Program-made: the position numbers and the translations under genes
Notes under the pieces: model-generated
Database searches by the model: none
What the model was told of the DNA's origin: nothing
Seen by the model: only the letters and a program-made list of their open reading frames with translations
Shown here: positions 11,492 through 22,290 of the stretch, piece after piece
Layout: the number at the start of each line of letters is the position of its first letter
Position numbering within the stretch: position 1 is the stretch's first letter
DNA from: Proteles cristata cristata
Taxonomy: Eukaryota > Chordata > Mammalia > Carnivora > Hyaenidae
Direction: 5' to 3'
DNA length: 64,000 nt
Assembly (NCBI GenBank): GCA_017311185.1
Contig: JAESUZ010000990.1
Location: 744,001 to 808,000, forward strand

Positions 11492-11955
11492 AATGGTGTC
11501 AAAACCAGAAGTGTGTGGGCAATGGAAGGAAAACACATTCAAATATATAGAACTGATAACCAGTATAGATCACTTAATTGTTGGACATAATGGAGATTTT
11601 CTTCTTATTACTCTTCATTCGAAATTCAAGTTTTCTCAAGTCAGTAAAAAATTAGATAATGAAATATACTCAATTGTAATAATATCCTGTATTTTCCATT
11701 TTAAAAGATAAATTATGCAAATAGATTTTATCAAAATTTATGTTTGTTCTATAAGTTTAAAAATGATTATCTAAGGATATATTCCAGCTATGAATAGTCA
11801 AAAAATACATTTCTATCAACCATGAGGAAAAAAAAAAAAGACTGACATACTTCCTATTATTTCTATTGAAAATTATACTGCAATTATAGACATAAGAAGG
11901 AGAAATTGAAGAGAACAAAAGAAAAATTCAATACAAGAAATTATAACACCTTTTT
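11492..11955. other. Unassigned AT-rich DNA
   Basis: No gene is seen. It may be the diverged upstream part of the HAL1/L1 remnant that follows, but it cannot be assigned. Confidence 0.4.
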
Positions 11956-11972
11956 AGAAATATGCGAGAATA

Positions 11973-12198
11973 GGAGCACCTTGGAGGCCCAGTTGGTTAA
12001 TTGTTTAACTCTTGACATAGGCTCAGGTCGTGATCTCACAGTTCGTGAGTTGGAGCCTTGCCTCAGGATCTGTGCTGAGAGTGTGAAGCCTGCTTGGGAT
12101 TCTCTGCCTGTCCGTCTCTCTGCCCCTCCTCTGCCCATATGCGTATTCACACACACTCTCTCTCTCTCTCAAAAACAAATAAATAAACATTAAAAAAA
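11973..12198 (+). mobile_element. CanSINE
   Basis: The head is GGAGCACCTTGGAGGCCCAGTTGGTTAA and the tail AAACAAATAAATAAACATT. An imperfect duplication, AGAAATATGCGAGAATA (upstream, about 11956-11972) and AGAAATATAGGAGAATA (12199-12215), marks the ends. Confidence 0.9.
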
Positions 12199-12215
12199 GA
12201 AATATAGGAGAATAT

Positions 12216-12995
12216 ATTTCCAACATGAAGCAACAACAGATTTTATATGTGGGGAACATTTGGAAAATAAGAAATCTTAGAACTATGCATCAATAGAAAC
12301 TTCTGGGGATTAAAAATATGATAGCAAAAACTCAAATGGTAGAGGAGTGATTTTAAGATGAGTTTGAGAAAAATCTCCAAGAAAACAAAACAAAGCTAAA
12401 TATATACAAGAGGATGGAAAATATTTAGAATATTTTGTGTATTAAACTGGATTATCCAATTCCTCATTAACTGAAAAAGAGAACAGGAAAATGAGGAAAG
12501 AAAAGTATAAAAGATAAAATTCAGTTTTTTTCTGGAATGGATACACATAAATTTTCATAATGAAAAAGGTTAACCAAATAGTAATCATATGAAATGGGAA
12601 AAGTAAATTCAGTAAGGTACAGTTTAGGAAATTTTCAAGCCTAAGGAATAAAAAGAATGGCCTACTAAGGCACTAAAAACTTCTGGAGAGAGATAGAAAA
12701 CAAAAGGGTTCGTACAGAGGAGCCAGCATCAACATGACATTGAACTTTTCAATAAAGCTAGACACTTCTTTTCACAAAACCTAAAAAAAAAAAAAAAAAG
12801 TTCCAAGCCAGAATTTTATATCCAGACAACTCCTTAGTCAACTTATTATGACGGTTGATCAAAATTATTCCCATATATGCAAGATTTCAAAATAAGAATC
12901 TTTTAAGGTTATTCTGTCTCAGAAAGCTATTGAAAGATGCTTTCCACAAAAATAGAAGGAGCAAAAGGAAGTTCAGGAGGTTTAGTAATGAAAAG
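12216..12995 (+). mobile_element. HAL1 / L1 ORF1-type remnant
   Basis: Phrases such as 'caagccagaattttatatccagacaa', 'atatgcaagatttcaaaataag' and 'tgtctcagaaagctattgaaagatg' follow the ORF1 3' region of old L1-like elements, and fit HAL1 (half-L1) best. No long reading frame survives. A poly-A run at 12783-12799 interrupts it. Boundaries are approximate. Confidence 0.55.
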
Positions 12996-13024
12996 TAATC
13001 ATACTGTATTATGTATCTCAATCA

Positions 13025-13660
13025 TGAACATACCATGTCTCTGTTGTTGTAACAAATCACCAGAAACTTAGCAGCTCAAAACAGCACTCATCTGTTATCT
13101 CACAGTACTATAGATAGAAATGTGGATAGAAACGTATGGTCTCAGTTGGCTTGTTTGAATTCTAAATCTGGAGGATGTGGGGGAGAATCTGTTTCCAGGT
13201 TCACTCAGGTTGTTGATAGAATCCAGTTGTATCCTGCTTGTAACACTGAGGTCATGTTTCCTTGCTAGCTTTTGGCAATGTCCGTTCTCAGTTTCCACAA
13301 GCCACCTGCATCTTAATACTCTATGCTTAAAGCCAGCGTTGGTGGGTTGGGTCCTTGTTACACTTCAAATATCTCTGTTCTTCACATTTGCCTCACTTCT
13401 CCTGCTTTCTTTTCTAACGCATCCTTTTGACTGAGTCCTCTGCCTTCTTCCTCTGGTTTTAAGAGCTCATGCAATTATATGTGGCTATCCAGATAATCTA
13501 GCAAAATTTTCCTATTTTAAAGTCAGCTGATTAGCAACCTTAATTTTGTCTACAAATAATTTCACAGCAGTAGCAATATTAGTGTTTGATTGAATAGTCA
13601 AAGGACAGGGATCTTGGGGAAACATCTTTATAATTTATTCTGTCTGCCACAGTGAATAGT
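13025..13660 (+). mobile_element. Ancient LTR-like interspersed repeat
   Basis: It opens 'ccatgtctctgttgttgtaacaaatcaccagaaacttagcagctcaaaacag' and ends 'ttattctgtctgccacag'. It is the most complete copy in the window of the recurring old repeat, about 630 bp. Frames at 13095-13434 are shadows of it. Confidence 0.6.
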
Positions 13661-14030
13661 AGTTAAATCATCATAATAATAACAATGTTTATTGACTTGC
13701 CTAATGTTTTACGTGAAAATTCTTGAGAGGATTAAAGGGAGGGTCAATTTTGTATACATTTGTAATGGTTTTGTGGTGAAGTATAGGAGATCTAGACTGT
13801 TTTCTTATCTAGAAGTATCTTAATTTGAGTAAGTTTGGAATAGAAGCAAATCATTTAGAAACATGGAGGTAAATACTAAGACTAGTTGGCTAAATGATTT
13901 AAAAGTGCATACTTCTAAAACATGGGACAGTAATCATGGGAAAAGATGGTTATTTTTATAATTATAAACCATGTAATACTATTTTATTTTTCTAAACTGA
14001 GTACTTTATTTTCTATATTGTTATTTATTA
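13661..14030. other. Unassigned AT-rich DNA
   Basis: Nothing is recognised in this stretch, which is the preinsertion sequence flanking the following LTR. Confidence 0.45.
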
Positions 14031-14034
14031 CTTT

Positions 14035-14662
14035 TGTTATACCCAGATTGCAGTATCCTCAATGACCACAGACCACTGAGGAGACCGAGTCATGCATGCA
14101 AAGGCAAAGGGCTTTATTACGGGCTCGAGCTCAGGCTCCCAGACCTCACCAATGCAGTGGATCCGTGCTGAGAGCCCCGAGCAAAAGCAGAGTAGGTTTT
14201 TATGGGGTTTGTGAGGGAGGAGTTACAAAAGTTGTGGCAGGAGAACAGTGATCCAATCATAATTATTCAACATTATTGACAGCGGGTTTAACCATACACA
14301 TTGTCTAGAGTATTCGTTACTTTCGGTGGGATGCAATTACAACATTTAGAGTACCCTTAAATTCAACCAATCACAGAGCGAGCCTAGGGTCTTGTTCGGC
14401 GACTAACGGGTTAACTTTAACATTAGGTAACAGTGTCCTATCTATAATTTCTATCTCCAGGCCTCTCCCTTAGTAATGTGGAGGGTGGTCGCTGGCCTTT
14501 CCTGATTGGGTGTTGCAAGGGCGGTTTCTCCTGCCTTGGGCAATGTGTAACTGCCTGATAGCTTCGGGGAAGCTGGAAGTTAAGGCCTTCTAGTTTAGAG
14601 GGGAAACTTAAAGCCTGTCATGGAGTCAGTTTGGTTTAGACGTTTAGACTTGTGTCCTTACA
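14035..14662 (-). mobile_element. Solo LTR, class I (ERV1) type
   Basis: The 628-bp element begins TG (14035) and ends CA (14661-14662), and is flanked by CTTT at 14031-14034 and 14663-14666, the 4-bp duplication usual for gammaretrovirus-like elements. Read on the minus strand it starts TGTAAGGACAC. It has a TATA-like CCATAAAAACC at about 14195-14205 and a polyadenylation signal AATAAA at 14113-14118, in the order expected for U3-R-U5. A CCAAT-type motif (ATTGG on the minus strand) lies upstream. It is richer in CpG and GC than its surroundings, which suggests modest age. No internal retroviral sequence adjoins it, so it is a scar of LTR-LTR recombination. The class is inferred from the duplication length; the family was not identified. 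Confidence 0.8.
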
Positions 14663-14666
14663 CTTT

Positions 14667-15290
14667 AACAAAAATTAAAAGAAACAGAAGATACATTAGA
14701 AATTGTGTCAATTCTTTCTTAAATTGTTGACCCATTTTTTAAAGCATAATATGTGAGTTTCTCTTGAAATATTATGGGTTATATTTTTTCTTTTCTCTGA
14801 TATCCATTTTGCTTATGAACATTAGTACACATTAGTAAAAAAGCGGGATAGGGGCTGAATTTGTGTACAAAATTACCACGCTCAAATAAAGACTCCACTC
14901 TTGCTCTCATTTGCTTTCTTATAAATGAGCTATAATCTAATTTGGTTGACTGAGTTTGAGAGCAGTGAACTAATGAACCAAAGTGGTATATATGGCTAGT
15001 TTACTTAAATAATACAATTTGCTTAAAATATATTTGAAGACATTTACCACTAATTGGCCAAAAATTTAACTCCTAGAACCAATTAGTGTTTATAAATGTT
15101 AATGGCCACTATTGTTCCATGATAAGGAGGCCATGTCTCTCGAGGGAAATAAACCCAGTCCAGGCTCTATCATGAAATTCCTTTGTATGAAAAGATGATT
15201 GCTATGGTACCCTCCTTAGAGTGAAAACTTTTTGATTAATTTACTAATTTGGAAGGTATAATCCTTTGAGTATGGTAGTAAATGTTTTTA
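14667..15290. other. Unassigned AT-rich DNA
   Basis: Unique-looking sequence between the solo LTR and the next SINE; no gene or repeat is recognised. Confidence 0.45.
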
Positions 15291-15307
15291 GAAAGTCACT
15301 ATTTTAG

Positions 15308-15529
15308 AGGTATCTGGGTGGCTTAGTCGGTTAAGAGTATGACTTCAGCTTAGGTCATGATCTCACCTGATGTGGGTTCGAGCCCTGCATCTGGCTCTGT
15401 GCTGACGGCTCAGAGCCTAGAGCCTGCTTCAGATCCTGTGTCTCCCTCTCTCTCTGCCCCTTTCCTGCTCATGCTCTGTCTCTCTCTGTCTCTCAAAAAT
15501 AAATAAATGTTAAAAAATTTAAAAAAAAG
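15308..15529 (+). mobile_element. CanSINE
   Basis: The head is GGTATCTGGGTGGCTTAGTCGGTTAAG and the tail AAATAAATAAATGTTAAAA. The duplication is GAAAGTCACTATTTTAG (15291-15307) against GAAAGTCACTACATTAT (15530-15546). Confidence 0.92.
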
Positions 15530-15546
15530 GAAAGTCACTACATTAT

Positions 15547-16540
15547 GAGGAAAACAAATGATAATTTTTCAAGGCTATATAGTGGAAGGTACCTAAATAT
15601 TTTTGAAAAGCATTGTTTTTGCAGAGATAATGACATATATTTTAACTTTTAAGATTTTATTTATCTAAAATTGATTGAAGAATGTAATATGCCTTTTACT
15701 GACAGATCATTCCATTCTAGGGTCATTCCATTCTAGGGTCACCTGTAGTATCGGAGTTATTATTCAGGGTTTCAAAAAAAATTCAAATTACTAAAGGTGG
15801 TGGAAATTTCTTCAGGTAAATTTCTGCAATAAATATTTAATGCCTAAAAATGAGTAATTAGTCATATTTAGTAAAAGAAAACAGATGCAGTAATTAATTA
15901 CTTTTTAAATGGGGATTGAAAGAGTAATGTAAAATTGCAGATGAGTTCCATTGTTTGGTATCTCAGTAATATAGGAACTATAAAAAATTCAGACTAAGCA
16001 TTAATCTTTCATGGGGCAATTAATTTTAATTAAGGCAAGTACAGAATCCCATATGGTTTTAGACATCATCTATTCGTTAATGCAAACAGTCTGAGAGGAG
16101 CCGTTTGAAACATTTTGGTTGACACCAATGGTGGACAGCCCTGGAGACAGCTGGTTAAACATCTTCTAATTTTTATCCTGCTGCACATCAGTGAGCAAGA
16201 ATCCATGTTTAACAGTCTTTGGCATGATGGAGAATGTGAGAGGAATTTATTGTGTCCATTACTTCTTTGAAAACCCTATAGCACACAATGTGCTTTCTCC
16301 TTGAGAAGTAGGATGTGCTCACATCATACATTTTCCTTATATGTGTCTCCTGATGTCATTTTGAACACATTTATATATCTTCCCCTCCCCTGCTCCCCAT
16401 GTATCCACAGGCATATACATGCAAATGCATTTGTGTTCCTGAATTGTGTTGCTGTTCTGTGTGTATTAGTCACTTTGGGGTTTAATCCAGCGATACTATA
16501 TATTCTGTCATGTGTTTTCTGTATGTCAGGAATTCAGGAG
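15547..16540. other. Unassigned DNA with a 16-bp tandem duplication
   Basis: TCATTCCATTCTAGGG occurs twice back to back at 15707-15738. The rest shows no gene or named repeat. Confidence 0.45.
15707..15738 (+). repeat. Perfect 2 x 16-bp tandem duplication
   Basis: Two identical adjacent copies of TCATTCCATTCTAGGG, most likely from replication slippage. Their identity suggests a recent event. Confidence 0.95.
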
Positions 16541-16544
16541 CAGC

Positions 16545-16975
16545 CTATCTGACTAGTTCTGGCTGAGGAGTCTCTTAATATACAGAAGCTAAAATGCTAG
16601 TGGGAAGGGTTGACAGACATCTGAAGGCTTAAATTTGGCTGGTGGAACTTCATTTAAGGTTCAACTATGGTTGCCAGTAGGAGATCTTTATTTCTTACTG
16701 GGCATGGCCAAGAGGCTGCAGTCCTTTGCCATGTAGATCTCCTTACAGCGTTGCTTTTGTGGATTCACAACATGGCAGCTGATCCCAAAGAGCAAGTGAT
16801 CCCAAAGAGCAAAGAGAAGGTTATGATACCTTTTATAACCTAGCATTGTCACATTTCATGGTAGCCAATCAACAGGCAGTCAGTGTGGGAAGGAATTATA
16901 CAAAGGCATGAATTCCAAAAGTTGAGATTAGAGACCATCTTGGAGGCTGGTTATAATGTTACACTGTATGGAGTT
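16545..16975 (+). mobile_element. Ancient LTR-like repeat, 3' part
   Basis: The series 'cacaacatggcagctgatc', 'ataacctagcattgtcacatttcatg', 'ggaattatacaaaggcatgaatt' and 'gaccatcttggaggctg' follows the 3' half of an old mammalian LTR-like repeat. A 15-bp unit, GATCCCAAAGAGCAA, is repeated at 16781-16795 and 16798-16812. Confidence 0.55.
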
Positions 16976-17186
16976 CCAGCAAGATCTTTAAACACAGGAG
17001 CCATGTTTTATTCCTCTCTCTACCTCACCATCTGTTAAACAAAAGCCTATATATATTAGGAATTTTTAATAGTAAATAAGTTACTTACAGTTATTATGCC
17101 AATATATACCCTTTTAAACTTCTGCATGCCATTTTAATAACAAATTTCATCATCTTAATATTAAACCTTAGAATCATATTGTTTTT

Positions 17187-17405
17187 TTTTTTTTAATTTT
17201 TTTTAATGTTTATTTTTAGGAGCGAGAGAGAGACAGCGTGAGCAGGGGAGGGTCAGAGAGAGAGGGAGTCACAGACTGAAACAGGCTCCAGGCTCTGAGC
17301 TGGCAGTCAGCACAGAGCCCGACGCGGGGCTCGAACCCACGAACCGCGAGATCATGACCTAAGCGAAAGTCGGACGCTTAACCGACTAAGCCACCCAGGT
17401 GCCCC
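17187..17405 (-). mobile_element. Young CanSINE inside an L1 tail
   Basis: This near-consensus copy of the young subfamily has intact A- and B-box regions. The target duplication TCATATTGTTTTT at 17174-17186 and 17406-17418 is exact. It landed in the poly-T end of a short reverse L1 insertion (17419-17518). Confidence 0.95.
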
Positions 17406-17418
17406 TCATATTGTTTTT

Positions 17419-17518
17419 AATATAATTTATTGTCACCTTGATTTCCATACAACATCTAGTGCTCATCCCTAAAAATGTTCTCCCCAATGCCCATCACCCA
17501 CTTTCTTCTCTCCCCTAT
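17419..17518 (-). mobile_element. Very short 3' L1 fragment interrupted by a SINE
   Basis: The text 'taatttattgtcaccttgatttccatacaacatctagtgctcatcc' matches the 3' end of the carnivore L1 copies at 48.7 and 51.0 kb. GAATCATATT at 17171-17180 and 17519-17528 brackets the L1 plus the SINE, so the L1 came first and the SINE entered its tail. Confidence 0.8.
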
Positions 17519-17528
17519 GAATCATATT

Positions 17529-18705
17529 AAATAGGACACATTTTAAATGGTCATCATGCAAAAAGCACTAGATTTTGTCTCTAAAAGCCTAAAATGCATT
17601 GTTTTATTAAGACCTTTGTTAGTTTTTTGAGGTATTGCTCAGTTATTTCTTATTTTATCTGAAAGACACAATAGATTATCAACTTGAAATAGTTAAACTC
17701 CTCTAGAGAATAAGTACACTGGAGAAATATTTTCTGATTTGTGCTGTCAAGGTTAAAAACATTTTAATATTAATCAATAGATTTTTTTCTTAATAAACCA
17801 TGTCTTAATAGAATTGATGGCAGCTTATCCTGCATGTCAGTAAGCCCTGTTAGCATTGCTTTGAGTGATAGATTTTTATTATTTCTCAGAATTGAAAATT
17901 CAACTCTAAAATTTCATAAGTGCCATTTTTACTTTTTGGTATTAGCTGTGGAAAGTGTCACTTTAAACAGTGATTGCCTTTACCTTTTCTTGTCTAAAGT
18001 GATTTTTTTATATTAAAAGAAAGTAATTTAAAAATGATGTAATTCAATGATGGTTGAAGCCCTTTAAGTCATTTTGGTAACTTTTTGAATTCCTCTACTG
18101 TTAGGCTTTTTTCAAATACTAATATAAAACTAATGTGCTAATTAAAACAACAACAACAAAATTTAGAGTTACGTAACAGGATTTTTTTTTTTATGGGTCG
18201 GCTGCAACAACCAAATTATTTTGTCTGGATTAACAAGGTGGATTTTGATGGCATTCAGTAGAATAGTTATTAATAGATGAATTTCATTAAGCAAAAATTG
18301 AAAAAAATGACTTGATTTATAAATTCGACCATCATTTTATAATGCATTTATCTCTTTTTTGCATTTAAAAAGAAAAAATAAATAACTATTACTCTGGAAG
18401 AAATGAATTGTTAATTTTGTATACATTTGTTAACATTACCTAAGAAATACGTGACGTCTTTACCATAAGATTACCCTTTCGTTAGTGTAAGGGACTCTCA
18501 GAACCCACGGTTTATCTTTGTTATACTGAATTTTAGTGCTTATGTACATGGATACAGAAACTTTAACACTAATACAAGAATCTGAACCCTGATGTTTATT
18601 TTTCTCAATATAGTTTTATTAAGAGACACTATAAAGTTCCAGGAAACAAAAATCAATCCACTTATTCTAGTATCCTGTTTAATTTGATTCTGTTTAGAAT
18701 TGGGT
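17529..18705. other. Unassigned AT-rich DNA
   Basis: About 1.2 kb without a recognisable gene or repeat. Open frames are about 60 codons. Confidence 0.45.
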
Positions 18706-18710
18706 TTATT

Positions 18711-19160
18711 GGGGTGCCTGGGTGGCTCAGTTGGTTAAGAGATTAAGCATCCGACTTTCGCTTAGGTCATGATCTCGCGGTTCGTGGGTTCGAGCCCGTC
18801 GTCCGGCTATGGGCTGACTGCCAGCTCAGAGCCTGGAGCCTGTTTCAGTCTGTGACTCCCTCTCTCTCTGACCCTCCGCTGCTCACACTGTCTCTCTTTC
18901 TCTCTCCTAGAAATAAATAAAAAATATATTAAAAAAAAAAAGAGATTAAGCATCCGACTTTGGCCCAGGTCATGATATGTTTCACAGGTCGAGCCCTGCA
19001 TCAGGGTCCTCATTGGGCTCTGTGCTGACAGCTCGGAGCCTGGAGCCTGCTTTGGATTCTGTGTCTCCCTTTCTCTCTGCCCCTTTCCTACTTGCAATTT
19101 GTTTGTCTATCTGTCTCTCTCTCTCTAAAAAATAAACAAATTTAAAAATATATTTTTAAA
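18711..19160 (+). mobile_element. Older CanSINE carrying a second SINE inside it
   Basis: The outer element starts GGGGTGCCTGGGTGGCTCAG at 18714, is interrupted after 18758, and resumes at 18940 with a repeat of the last 22 bases, then GGCCCAGGTCATGATATG and a normal body and tail. Removing the inner copy and one duplicate restores a continuous SINE. Confidence 0.9.
18759..18939 (+). mobile_element. Young 5'-truncated CanSINE nested in a SINE
   Basis: It begins within the head at CGCTTAGGTCATGATCTCG and ends in a TATATTAAAAAAAAAAA tail. It carries the young-subfamily signs CTGCCAGCTCAGAGCC, TTTCAGTCTGTGACTC and GACCCTCC. The flanking duplication AGAGATTAAGCATCCGACTT lies at 18739-18758 (with T) and 18941-18960. 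The A-box part of the promoter is missing, so this copy should be unable to drive its own transcription. Confidence 0.88.
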
Positions 19161-19229
19161 AAATGAGGCTTTTAAATTTTCTGTAAGTTTAACATTCATG
19201 GTCAGAAAATTACATGTAAAATATTGACA

Positions 19230-20125
19230 GACATTGTATTAGTAATCTACTGCTGTAAAAAATTTAACACAAATTTAATTTTTTAAAAAAATTTAAAAAC
19301 ATTTATTTATTTTTGAGAGACAGAGAGAGTGACAGAGCATGAGCAGGGGAGAAGCAGGGAGAGAGGGAGACATAGAATCCAAAGCAGGCTCCAGCCTCTG
19401 AGCAGTCAGCCGCGGAGCCTGATGAGGGGCTCAAATCCAGGAACCGTGAGATCATGACCTGAGCCAAAGTCAGAGGCTAAACTGACTGAGACACCCAGGT
19501 GCCCCTTAACACAAATTTTGGAGGCTTAGAGAAACATTTATTATCTCAAAGTTTCTGTAGGTCATGTATGTGGTTGCTGAAAACTGATTCTTCTGGTTCA
19601 ATATCTCTTTCTCATAAAAATTGCAATCACATTGTCAAGTGGAGCTTCAGTTATCTCAGGGTTTAAGTGGGGAATAATCTACTTCCAAGTTCACTCAAGA
19701 ACTGTTCCTCACAGTTTATTAGAATGAGGACCTCAGATCCTCACTGGTTGTTGTGCAGATGTCCTCATTTCCCTGTCATGTGGGATTCTCCCTCCATAGG
19801 ATAACTCACAGTATGCCAGCTGGCTTTATCACACCAAAGAAGTGAGAAGAGAAAGAAAAGGATGATGACAGAAATTGGAAGTAAGTAATCCAAAGAAGTA
19901 GGTCCTGTGGAAAAATATTTCTTCTCCAGAAATAGAAGCAGGTGACGTAAGACTCAATTCTCCAAAGCACTGACAGTGAATGGGGTGCACATTTTGTGCT
20001 TGAGATAAGACTAACGTCAGTGGAAACTTCACCAGAACATTCTTCAGGACAGTGTTGGCTGTCATTTCTGACACTATTGTTCTTTACCAGATATTACCAT
20101 CAGTGACATATTCTTTTAATGAATT
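19230..20125 (+). mobile_element. Ancient LTR-like repeat split by a SINE
   Basis: It opens 'ttgtattagtaatctactgctgt', is interrupted at 19277-19505, and continues 'ggaggcttagagaaacatttattatctcaaagtttctgtagg' through 'cagtatgccagctggcttt'. The 81-codon minus-strand frame at 19829-20074 is a shadow. Confidence 0.55.
19277..19505 (-). mobile_element. CanSINE with perfect 13-bp target duplication
   Basis: TTAACACAAATTT occurs at 19264-19276 and 19506-19518, both within the ancient repeat that was split. The element runs from a T-rich tail to a head ending CCCAGGTGCCCC. Confidence 0.94.
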
Positions 20126-20369
20126 CCATGTCTGCTTAAATTATCCAAAGTCAGGTTGTATTGCCTGCAGCCAAGTGGCCTGATGAAAGAGTTATTTTTC
20201 TTAGTCATTATCCCCACTTTCTTTAATAAGCAAGAGTTTTAACATAATATGATTGTTAAAAATTACATCAGGAAGTTGGATTTACTTTTTCTTCATAACT
20301 AGTACCAATGTTCATAACTTTGTATGTATTAGTCTGTAGACACAAAATTAATTTAAATTATACATAACA

Positions 20370-20600
20370 GTTTACATTTATTATGTAGTTTTTCTATATG
20401 CCAAATAAAGTTTTATGTATTTCATCTAGATTATTTAACTTAATTTTTGTAACTATTCTTTGAGATATGTTGGATTTTGTTGAGATTAAAAAAAAGTCAA
20501 ATGTAGATAGCTTAAATAACTTTCCCAAAAGTGATAAAACTGACAAGTAGTAGAAGTAGGATTCAGATCCAGATGGTCAAAATCCCTGAGCCTTCCTCTT
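20370..20600 (-). mobile_element. MIR remnant
   Basis: The sequence runs 'ttacatttattatgtag', a degraded 'atttaacttaattt', 'aataactttcccaaaagtgataaaactgacaag' and 'aggattcagatccagat'. This is the reverse-complement order of MIR from its 3' end to its tRNA-like part. It is highly diverged. Confidence 0.55.
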
Positions 20601-20770
20601 AGACACAACACTATTATGCTTTTTTTCAAAGTCCTTAGAAACAGTAACAATATGGCACTATTCAAAGTGAGATGAACATATGACATAAGGCACAAAGGAC
20701 AAATACATAGAAAAATAATTATTCACTGGACTAAAGTAAGAACAACTGCTCATGAAAAGTCACCATGAAG

Positions 20771-21439
20771 GTGGAAATGCAAAGTGGTTAATCCACTTGG
20801 GAAAACAGTATGGACGTTCCTCAGAATATTAAAAATAGAACTTCCTTTCAATCCAGCAGTTGTACTACTAGGTATTTATCCAGAGGATACAGATGTGCTG
20901 TTTTGAAGGGACACATGTACCCCAATGTTTAGAGCACCACTAGTAACAATAGCCAAAGTAGGGAAAGAGCCCAAATGTCCATCCACAGATGAATGGATAA
21001 AGAAGATGTGGTATATATATACAATGAAATACTACTCAGCAATCAAAGAAATGATATCTTGCCATTCACAACAACATTGATGGAACTAGAGTGTATTATA
21101 TTAAGTGAAATTAGTCACTCAGGGAAGGACAAATATTATATGACTTCCTTCATATGTGGAATTTAAGATACAAAACAGATAAGCATAAAGAAAGGGAAAG
21201 AAAAAAATATAAAAGCAGGAGGGGGACAAAGCACAGGAAACTCCTAAATATAGAGAACAGGTTACTGGAAGGGTTGTGGGTGGGGGGATAGGCTAAACGG
21301 GCAAGTTGGCATTAAGGAGAACATTTGTTGGGACGAATGCTGGGTGTTATATGTAAAGGATGAATCACTGGATTCTATTCCTGAAACAGTTATATCACTC
21401 TAACTAACTTGGATGTAAATTAAAAAATAAATTTAAAGA
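20771..21439 (+). mobile_element. 5'-truncated L1, carnivore type
   Basis: About 670 bp from the extreme end of ORF2 ('ttccaatccagcagttgtactactagg'-like sequence, 'ccaaatgtccatccacagatgaatgg', 'tacaatgaaatactactcagc') through a 3' UTR to a tail TTAAAAAATAAATTTAA. Duplication AGTCACCATGAAG (20758-20770) against AGTTACCATGAAG (21440-21452) differs at one base. It is too short to encode a working protein. Confidence 0.88.
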
Positions 21440-21627
21440 AGTTACCATGAAGAGAGTAAAAAATGCAAATTTCAGGGTGGGTGTATCTGACAAAGACTCA
21501 TATTCTTAATAAAGAGTTTCTATAAATCAATAAAGATGACAATAACAACATCCAATAGAATAAAACAAGGATATGGCATTTCACAATATAAGATACATGA
21601 ATGATAAATTAAAAGCACCCAACTTTA

Positions 21628-21826
21628 GGGGCGCCTGGGTGGCTTAGTCGGTTAAGCGTCCGGCTTTCGCTCAGGTCATGATCTCACGAGTCGGGGTCTG
21701 TGCTGACTGCCAGCTCAGAGCCTGGAGCCTGTTTCAGTCTGTGACTCTCTCTCTCTCTGACCCTCCCTTGTTCACGCTGTCTTTCTCTCTCTCTCTCCTA
21801 TAAATAAATAAAAACATTAAAAAAAA
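21628..21826 (+). mobile_element. Young CanSINE subfamily member with head deletion
   Basis: It starts GGGCGCCTGGGTGGCTTAGTCGG and carries the young-subfamily markers. The B-box region is shortened (CTCACGAGTCGGGGTCTGTG), which removes the GGTTCGAGCCC motif. Duplication AAAAGCACCCAACTTTA (21611-21627) against AAAAGTACCCAACTTTA (21827-21843). Confidence 0.93.
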
Positions 21827-22290
21827 AAAAGTACCCAACTTTATATTTCATTAAGGAAATGTCACTAAGACCACAATGGGATACTACTATATATGTATAC
21901 CCTTCCCTCTGTAGCTAAAATAAACATAATTAACACTATTTGTAAAATGTGGAATATCTAAACTTCTTATGTACTGCTGCTTGGAGTATATATTTCTACT
22001 TTGGAAAAGTCTTTGTGAATATCAGTCAATGATAAATGCAAATCCTATGACACAGTAATTAAACTGCTTAGATATATAAAAGGGAGAAATGTTCTCATAG
22101 CTTGAACAAAAGCATAAACAAAAATGTTTATAACATCACTATTTTTAATAATCAAAACAACCTAGATACCCATCTACCCATCAACCCATCAACAACAAAG
22201 TAGATAAATATATTGCGATTTAGTTATACACTTGCATACTGCGTGGTAGTAGGAAGGCACAAATTATTGTCATTAAAAACAAAGATTCAG

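Larger units (their letters stand above)
20690..22290 (+). mobile_element. Old L1 ORF2 C-terminal remnant with two insertions
   Basis: The pieces before 20771, at 21440-21610 ('tatctgacaaagactcatattcttaata') and at 21844-22290 ('accacaatgggatactac', 'taacatcactatttttaataatcaaaacaacctag') follow the 3' end of ORF2 in an old L1. It is split by a younger L1 (20771-21439) and a young SINE (21628-21826). No usable frame remains. Confidence 0.55.

Noticed and set aside
14035..14662. CpG island promoter of a host gene
   Set aside because: The raised CpG content is confined exactly to the LTR bounded by the CTTT duplication; no exon follows.
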